A stretch of 64,000 nucleotides of DNA from Comamonadaceae bacterium (lineage in GTDB: Bacteria; Pseudomonadota; Gammaproteobacteria; Burkholderiales; Burkholderiaceae_C): the NCBI GenBank assembly GCA_027488735.1, contig JAIYBB010000004.1, positions 186,001-250,000 on the forward strand, given 5' to 3'. Shown piece after piece: positions 59,037 to 64,000 of this stretch (positions within the stretch are counted from its first letter, which is position 1; each line of letters begins with the position of its first letter). The translations under genes and the position numbers were made by a program. Below the pieces are notes generated by a model. It saw only the letters and a program-made list of their open reading frames with translations, was not told where the DNA came from and made no database searches.

Positions 59037-60041
59037 TCAGCGAACCGCTTCAATGCGAGCCAACAAACCCGGCGGCCAAGTGGCGGCCAATTCAGAGGTT
59101 TTGTAACGCTGTGTGACTTGCTGTTTGAAGGCGGTGACATCTGGCGTGGTGACACGCAGGCCTTGCTGCTTCATGTATGCCAAGATATTTTTTTCTTCCG
59201 CCAGGCGTTCTTCGTTGTTGTAGAGAGCGGCGGCTTGCGCGGCTTGTTGTACTTTTTGGCGCTGAGCAGGCGTCAATGCATCCCAAGTCTTTTGGCTGAT
59301 AGCGATGAACACAGCATCGACCAAATGGCCGGTCAACACCACTTGCTGACTGACCTCGTGAAAGCGTGCCGCACGCACTGTAGGCAAGGGATTGTCTTGC
59401 GCATCAATGGTGCCTGTTTTAAGGGCCATGTAGACCTCAGCAAATGACAGTGGTGTGGCCGTGGCTCCCAAGGCTTCACCCAAGAACAACCATTCTTTAG
59501 AGGCTGGCATGCGCAACTTCAGGCCCTTGAGGTCGGCAGGAGTTTTGACATCTCGCGCTTGTCGCAACACCAATTGGCGCGTACCCAAGTAAGCAGTGGC
59601 CAAAATTTTCAGACCCATGCGTTCAGAGACTTGCTTGAAGCCTTCTTCGCCGATCGGTCCGTTGAACACCTTTTGTTGGTGGGATAAATCGCGCAATACA
59701 TAGCCGGCGGTGAACACAGAAAAATAAGGCACCTGACGCGACAGATCGGCAGGAGATACGGTGCTGACTTCCAAGTTGCCACGCGCCATGGCTGCGGCCT
59801 CTGCGGCTTGCTTGAACAAACTGCTGTTGAGGTAAATCTGCACATCGAACTCACCTGGCGCAGTGGCATTCAGTTTGTCTTTGAACACCGTCCACATCTT
59901 GGCGTGCCAGTCCTGCGCAACTGCCGGTGAAGAAATACGCAAAGTGGTTTTGCTCTGTGCGCCGCCAGGCAAAGGCATAAGAGCCAGCAGCGTCAAGCAG
60001 CAGGTTGCGGTACGAAAGAATCGGGAGATAAATGGGTGCAT
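59037..60041 (-). CDS. TRAP transporter substrate-binding protein (DctP), second system
   Basis: A 334-residue periplasmic receptor. The start at 60041 gives a proper signal peptide (MHPFISRFFRTATCC to GGAQS); the in-frame extension upstream is not conserved-looking. Hallmarks are WTVFKDKLNATAPGEFDVQIYLNSSLF, the carboxylate-binding arginine in LKGLKLRMPASKEW and TPLSFAEVYMALKTGTIDAQDNPLP. It is the first gene of the operon; a 238-base divergent region separates it from the Lon-domain gene. Confidence 0.92.
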   Translation of the reverse strand: MHPFISRFFRTATCCLTLLALMPLPGGAQSKTTLRISSPAVAQDWHAKMWTVFKDKLNATAPGEFDVQIYLNSSLFKQAAEAAAMARGNLEVSTVSPADLSRQVPYFSVFTAGYVLRDLSHQQKVFNGPIGEEGFKQVSERMGLKILATAYLGTRQLVLRQARDVKTPADLKGLKLRMPASKEWLFLGEALGATATPLSFAEVYMALKTGTIDAQDNPLPTVRAARFHEVSQQVVLTGHLVDAVFIAISQKTWDALTPAQRQKVQQAAQAAALYNNEERLAEEKNILAYMKQQGLRVTTPDVTAFKQQVTQRYKTSELAATWPPGLLARIEAVR

Positions 60042-60279
60042 AGATGAGATTCTGACACCATCACCGTGCGGATATTCTTGTGGGTAGCTGCACATTGGGC
60101 CGATAGCCATACACTGGTTACTAATGTATGTCTTTGCCTTTGGGGGAAATTTATGTGGAGTTGGGGCATCGCAACTCATTCAACCGGCATACTCTCGCAC
60201 CACTAAAAGGTTTAGCCTTGGCCTCATCTTTTTCTGCAACTGAACACTGCACCACCAACAACGCATCGCAATTGACACC

Positions 60280-60885
60280 ATGAACACTGACACGATTCCT
60301 TTGTTTCCTCTGTCGCACGGGTTGTTTCCCGATGGCATGTTGCAATTGCAAATTTTTGAAGTCCGCTATTTGGACCTGATCAAACGTTGTCACCGCGAGC
60401 ACATACCTTTTGGCGTGACTTGGATTAAAAAAGGCCGCGAGGTACTGGTGCCTGGTGAGCAGCCATTGATGCATGCGCATGGCTGTTTGGCGCACATACG
60501 TGAATTTGTGCAAATCCAACCCGCATTACTGCGTGTGGTGTGTCAGGGCGGGTTGCGCTTTGAATTGCACGACGTGTTGCCGGGGCCCTATGGGGTGTGG
60601 CAGGGCCACGTCACGTATTTACCGCAAGACCCCATAACCCCTCTGCCTGCTGAATGGCAGTTGCATGCGGACCGTTTGGGCCAATGGATTGCCAGCGCTC
60701 AGCAACAAGGGGTAGAAAACAAGCTGCCATTGTTTGCACCTTACCAGTTAGACGATTGCGGTTGGTTGGCCAACCGTTTGGCAGAAGTTTTGCCGCTGGA
60801 GCCCGAGCAAAAACAACGGCTGCTGGCACAAACCGACCCGCACCAACGCATGGCCAGCGTGGTGGAGTTCTTGACGCAAGCTTGA
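60280..60885 (+). CDS. Lon substrate-binding (LAN/LON) domain protein
   Basis: A 201-residue protein consisting of the N-terminal domain of Lon protease alone. The start IPLFPLSHGLFPDGMLQLQIFEVRYLDLIKRC and the KKGREVLVP and HGCLAHIREFVQI segments are characteristic. The helical tail (LAEVLPLEPEQKQRLLAQTDPHQRMASVVEFL) resembles Lon as well. Stand-alone versions are common in proteobacteria and uncharacterised. Its last codons and stop form the left arm of a 22-bp inverted repeat. Confidence 0.9.
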   Translation: MNTDTIPLFPLSHGLFPDGMLQLQIFEVRYLDLIKRCHREHIPFGVTWIKKGREVLVPGEQPLMHAHGCLAHIREFVQIQPALLRVVCQGGLRFELHDVLPGPYGVWQGHVTYLPQDPITPLPAEWQLHADRLGQWIASAQQQGVENKLPLFAPYQLDDCGWLANRLAEVLPLEPEQKQRLLAQTDPHQRMASVVEFLTQA

Positions 60886-60929
60886 CCGCGTGCAGTCATA
60901 AACGCATCGCGGTCAAGCTTGCGTCAAGA
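60869..60929 (+). repeat. Perfect 22-bp inverted repeat bridging two convergent genes
   Basis: Bases 60869-60890 and 60908-60929 are perfect reverse complements with a 17-base loop. The left arm covers the last codons and stop of the Lon-domain gene, and the right arm the stop and last codon of the convergent M20 gene. Transcripts of either gene would fold into a long stable hairpin at their 3' end. No T-run follows on either strand. Confidence 0.9.
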
Positions 60930-62168
60930 CAATAAATCGCTCAGGCTGCGCGCGACCACTTTGGTGGCGCGGCGTAAATCTTCTAAGTCAATCCGTTCGT
61001 CAGCGCGTTTGGCATGAGACTCCAGCACGGTACGCGGGCCGGCACCGTAAATCACACCGGGAATGCCACGTTCCACGTACAAACGGACATCGGTGTAGAG
61101 CGGCGTTCCGAGTGCAGGTATGGGTTCTCCAAAGACTTCGCTGCCGTGCTTTTGCAACGCATCTACCAGCGGTTTATTGCCAGCCAATGGTTTCATGGCA
61201 TGGGCCATCAACAGGCGTTTGATATCGATGCGCACCGCATCTTGCGGCTCGCGCTTGGCATTGTGTTCGCGCACGGTATTGGCCAGCACTTCGCGAATTT
61301 GCGCTTCCACTTCTGCCGGGTTCTCCTCGGGGATCATGCGCCTGTCAAGTTTGAACATGACCTTGCCCGGGATGACATTGGTGTTGGTGCCGCCCTCGAT
61401 CAGTCCGACATTGAGGTAGGGGTGGCTGATACCTTGAACCTGTGACCGTATGGATTTGTACAGCGCGTTTTGTGCATACAAAGCATTGAGCAAAGCCACG
61501 GCGGCTTGCAAAGCATCAACGCCGCTGTCGGGTATGGCAGCGTGTGCCATGCGGCCATGCACGGTGACTTCCATTTGCAAACAGCCGTTATGGGCGGTGA
61601 CTACTTGGTAACTGAAACCGGCGGCCATCATCAAATCTGGACGCGTGTGGCCGTTGGCCAGCAACCAACCAGGCCCAAGTTCGCCGCCGAATTCTTCGTC
61701 GTAAGTGAAATGCAATTCCACCGAACCATTGGCGGGTTTTGCCACTGCCTCCAGTGCGCGAACCGCAAAAGTAAAGGTGGAAAAATCACATTTGCTGACC
61801 GCAGAAGCGCGACCAAATAACTTGCCGTCAACAATCTCAGCGCCATAGGGGTCGTGCGTCCAGCCTTCACCAGGTGGCACTACATCACCGTGTGCATTCA
61901 AAGCCACCACACGGCCTTCACCGTAACGCCGGCGAACGATCAGATTGGTGACTGAGGTCAAACCATGTTCTTGCACCAGCGCTTGCGGAATTTCAAATCG
62001 TTCGGCTTGCATGCCCATGTGCAGCAGCAATTCTGCGGTGCGAACTGCGTGGGGTGTGTTGTTGCCAGGTGGTGTGTCGGTTGGTACGCGCACAAGCTCT
62101 TTTAAAAACTTCACTTGCTCGTCAAAGTGTTGGTCAATCCATTGGTCAATGCGCTCGTAAGTGTTCAT
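60924..62168 (-). CDS. M20-family metallohydrolase (ArgE/DapE/ACY1-type)
   Basis: A 414-residue co-catalytic zinc hydrolase. Metal and catalytic motifs are ALNAHGDVVPPGEGWTHDPYG (H and D), the DEEFGGE general base/ligand pair, and a late TDVRLYVERGIPGVIYGAGP. A dimerisation domain (VTVHGRMAHAAIPDSGVDALQAAV) lies in the middle. It would hydrolyse an N-acyl or N-carbamoyl group. The start overlaps the stop of the PuuE-type gene by four bases, so the two enzymes probably act on connected substrates. Confidence 0.9.
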   Translation of the reverse strand: MNTYERIDQWIDQHFDEQVKFLKELVRVPTDTPPGNNTPHAVRTAELLLHMGMQAERFEIPQALVQEHGLTSVTNLIVRRRYGEGRVVALNAHGDVVPPGEGWTHDPYGAEIVDGKLFGRASAVSKCDFSTFTFAVRALEAVAKPANGSVELHFTYDEEFGGELGPGWLLANGHTRPDLMMAAGFSYQVVTAHNGCLQMEVTVHGRMAHAAIPDSGVDALQAAVALLNALYAQNALYKSIRSQVQGISHPYLNVGLIEGGTNTNVIPGKVMFKLDRRMIPEENPAEVEAQIREVLANTVREHNAKREPQDAVRIDIKRLLMAHAMKPLAGNKPLVDALQKHGSEVFGEPIPALGTPLYTDVRLYVERGIPGVIYGAGPRTVLESHAKRADERIDLEDLRRATKVVARSLSDLLS

Positions 62169-63121
62169 GCAATAGCCAGGCTAGGCTGGTCGTTAAACGG
62201 GTGATGGGATTTCCAATGGCGCGCGATGTCTATGCGTTTGCACACCCACACTTTGTCATGTTTTTCCACGTGGTCTAAAAACTTTTGCAGCGCCAGCATA
62301 CGGCCGGGTCTGCCCAGCAGTCGGCAATGCATGCCTACGCTCATCATTTTGGGAGTTGTCTCGCCTTCAGCGTACAGCACGTCAAAACTGTCGCGCAAGT
62401 AGACAAAAAAATCATCCGCTTGCGAGTACCCTTGCGGCAGCGCAAAGCGCATGTCATTGATGTCCAGCGTATAGGGCACCACCAGATGAGGCAGCACTTG
62501 CCCATCCGATTTGCGTACTTTCATCCAGAACGGTAAATCGTCTCCGTAGTAATCGCTGTCGTATTCAAAACCGCCATGGTCGAGCAATAAACGGCGTGTG
62601 TTGGGGCTGTCACGGCCGGTGTACCAACCCGTTGGTGCCTGTCCTGTCATCTGCCGAATAATCTCTATACCGGTTTGCATGTGTTGTCGCTCGGTGGCTT
62701 CGTCCATTTGCTGGTAATTGATCCAGCGCCAGCCATGACAAGCGATCTCGTGCCCTAGTTCCATAAAGGCCGCGGTCAATTCAGGGTGACGCTGCAATGC
62801 CATGCTCACACCAAACACAGTCAAAGGCAAATGCCTTTTTTCAAATTCTTTCAACAGACGCCAGACTCCAACACGCGAGCCGTATTCGTAAATGCTTTCC
62901 ATGGTCAGATGGCGCTCGGGGTAGCTGGGCGGATTGAACATTTCTGAAAGAAATTGTTCGGAACCGAGGTCGCCATGCAGTGTGGCGTTTTCTCCGCCTT
63001 CCTCGTAGTTCAGGACAAATTGAAGCGCGATTCTTGCGCCAGCGGGCCAGTTGGCCTGCGGCGGGTTGCGACCATAGCCAATCAGGTCTCTAGGGTAGGG
63101 AAGCGTGGCATCGTAAGTCAT
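62165..63121 (-). CDS. PuuE-type allantoinase / polysaccharide-deacetylase fold protein
   Basis: A 318-residue NodB-fold hydrolase with the PuuE signature: N-terminal YPRDLIGYGRNPPQANWPAGARIALQFVLNYEEGGEN, EYGSRVGVWRLLKEF, HEIACHGWRWI and GWYTGRDSPNTRRLL, followed by YDSDYYGDDLPFW. PuuE opens the allantoin hydantoin ring without the usual metal dyad. Relatives act on other cyclic ureides or imides. It is translationally coupled to the M20 hydrolase, which could remove the resulting carbamoyl or amide group. Confidence 0.88.
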   Translation of the reverse strand: MTYDATLPYPRDLIGYGRNPPQANWPAGARIALQFVLNYEEGGENATLHGDLGSEQFLSEMFNPPSYPERHLTMESIYEYGSRVGVWRLLKEFEKRHLPLTVFGVSMALQRHPELTAAFMELGHEIACHGWRWINYQQMDEATERQHMQTGIEIIRQMTGQAPTGWYTGRDSPNTRRLLLDHGGFEYDSDYYGDDLPFWMKVRKSDGQVLPHLVVPYTLDINDMRFALPQGYSQADDFFVYLRDSFDVLYAEGETTPKMMSVGMHCRLLGRPGRMLALQKFLDHVEKHDKVWVCKRIDIARHWKSHHPFNDQPSLAIA

Positions 63122-63129
63122 GCCAAATA

Positions 63130-63354
63130 CTACCCGATGCCTGCGTCCTTTTTCTGTTCAGCGGCTTCCTTCTCCTTGTTGTGGCGCAACCGCAAAGGGG
63201 TTCCCAACAAGTACAGCACCAGACCCAGAGGCAATATCCCGTAGAACACAAATGTCAGGATGGCACCAAGCAAACTGCCATTGCTGGCCACGGCTTCTAC
63301 CACGGACATCAAGGTGACCACGAACATCCAAGCAATGACAACGATATACATCAT
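63130..63354 (-). CDS. Small two-helix membrane protein
   Basis: A 74-residue protein with two hydrophobic helices (MYIVVIAWMFVVTLMSVVEAV and LLGAILTFVFYGILPLGLVLYLLG) and a strongly charged tail (RLRHNKEKEAAEQKKDAG). It is not assigned to a family. It sits eight bases upstream of the PuuE gene in the same direction, so it may be co-transcribed with it. Confidence 0.65.
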   Translation of the reverse strand: MMYIVVIAWMFVVTLMSVVEAVASNGSLLGAILTFVFYGILPLGLVLYLLGTPLRLRHNKEKEAAEQKKDAGIG

Positions 63355-63381
63355 GGGGGAATGGCCAATGGCAACAACGTG

Positions 63382-63738
63382 TCAGACACAAGGAAAGTTA
63401 GCCACCATCACTTCGCGCACCACACTTGCCGCGTTATAGCGAAGCAGGTCCGGGCGTTGTTGCATTTGCAAGCGAACCAAGTCAGTGATGGTGTTTATCT
63501 CGGTTTTTTCATTCATACACACCGGCGAGGACTTCGTCAACATCAAGGTATCCACCACGCCCATGATGTAGTTGCGACCATTGAAGCGGATGGTTTCTGA
63601 CTCAGACAATAGACTCGCCTGCAATTCTGAAGCGGTTAAGAAGCGAGTGCTTTTGGCAGCAAACGCTTGATTGGACAGGACACTGATCAGCAGGCCCGCC
63701 AAGCATGCAAAGCCATGAAATTTAAGGCGCTGCTTCAA
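63382..63738 (-). CDS. Rap1a/Tai-like secreted protein
   Basis: A 118-residue exported protein with a signal peptide ending NQAFA. The mature part has the Rap1a/Tai pattern: FLTASELQASLL, a YIMGVVDTLML helix, a central cysteine (SSPVCMNEKTEINTITDLVRLQM) and a final FPC before the end. The classical family are T6SS immunity proteins that form a disulphide. No effector is present here. Its start overlaps the end of the cytochrome gene by 17 bases. Confidence 0.65.
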   Translation of the reverse strand: MKQRLKFHGFACLAGLLISVLSNQAFAAKSTRFLTASELQASLLSESETIRFNGRNYIMGVVDTLMLTKSSPVCMNEKTEINTITDLVRLQMQQRPDLLRYNAASVVREVMVANFPCV

Positions 63739-64000
63739 CCGTGACTTTCATGCTGCTGTACCAAGCTGCCAATTGGGCAATTTCTGCATCTGTGAGGGGT
63801 TTGGCAATCACACCCATGACTTCATGGTGGCGTTTGCCATTGCGGTAGTTCTTCAACTGCTCGCTCAAATAAATGGCTTGTTGACCCGCGAGATTGGGGG
63901 CGCTGGGCATGCTGGCAATGCCGTTGACGCCGTGGCATAGCGCACAAGCGGTGTCTGCTTTGGCCCGTCCAGCTGCAATATCGTCTGCAAAGCATACGTT
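63722..64000 (-). CDS. c-type cytochrome (partial, N-terminus beyond window)
   Basis: The last 92 residues of a small class I cytochrome c, open to the right edge of the window. The haem site is TACALCHGVNG and the distal methionine is in HHEVMGVIAKPLTDAEIAQLAAWYSSM, as in soluble cytochrome c4/c553-type domains. The N-terminus seen (FADDIAAGRAKA) looks like the region just after a signal peptide. Gene context beyond the edge is unknown. Confidence 0.88.
   Translation of the reverse strand, partial: NVCFADDIAAGRAKADTACALCHGVNGIASMPSAPNLAGQQAIYLSEQLKNYRNGKRHHEVMGVIAKPLTDAEIAQLAAWYSSMKVTVEAAP

Overview
The window is bacterial chromosome, densely packed and without rRNA, tRNA or CRISPR. The gene repertoire points to a betaproteobacterium of the order Burkholderiales, probably a Comamonadaceae-like freshwater or soil organism: two TRAP transporters, a Liv-type ABC transporter, an acyl-D-amino-acid deacylase, a TerC protein, an NhaR-type LysR regulator and a FhaB/FhaC-type secretion pair. 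The family-level placement is inference. Most of the window looks mid-GC; about 12.8-25.2 kb is clearly AT-rich, as expected for a laterally variable surface-polysaccharide locus.

Layout. 1-1510: the tail of a nitronate monooxygenase/pirin operon. 1655-12823: a two-partner secretion locus. A 2697-residue exoprotein (TpsA) and its outer-membrane transporter (TpsB) are flanked by two related winged-helix regulators. TpsA has a TPS domain, GLUG repeats, eight YDG/MBG-type domains and about 110 eight-residue repeats. 13161-25036: a polysaccharide (O-antigen-like) cluster with a glycosyltransferase, Wzm/Wzt ABC exporter, a methyltransferase-glycosyltransferase fusion, an unknown transferase-like gene, and a five-gene CDP-sugar pathway that should give a C-methyl-branched 6-deoxyhexose. 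An ops-like element lies just upstream. 25232-26286: a lone HigA-type antitoxin and a VapBC pair. 26421-27830: a di-haem oxidoreductase ending at a strong terminator.

27950-32414: a UxaA-family dehydratase with a DctPQM TRAP transporter, probably for a sugar acid. 32621-39641: a mixed group containing an NTF2-like secreted protein, a hydratase, a matrixin-like metalloprotease with a shifted zinc motif, an FKBP, an MFS transporter with a leaderless binding protein, and a TrhO rhodanese fused to a glutathione transferase. 39742-45771: small housekeeping and membrane genes (zinc-ribbon, Bax-inhibitor-like, NhaR, TerC, DUF2062, crotonase, EamA, a secreted protein).

45832-55857: a likely catabolic island of amidase, Baeyer-Villiger-type monooxygenase, complete livFGMHK, acyl-D-amino-acid deacylase and an XRE regulator. 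56349-60041: a hydroxypyruvate-isomerase-family enzyme with a second TRAP transporter. 60280-63121: a Lon-substrate-binding-domain protein converging on an M20 hydrolase/PuuE-type allantoinase pair through a perfect 22-bp inverted repeat. 63130-64000: a small membrane protein, a Rap1a/Tai-like secreted protein and the 3' part of a cytochrome c gene.

Most interesting: the octapeptide-repeat exoprotein with its two regulators, the ops-like leader and branched-sugar pathway, the TrhO-GST fusion, the metalloprotease with its third zinc histidine displaced by one residue, and the 22-bp inverted repeat joining two convergent genes.
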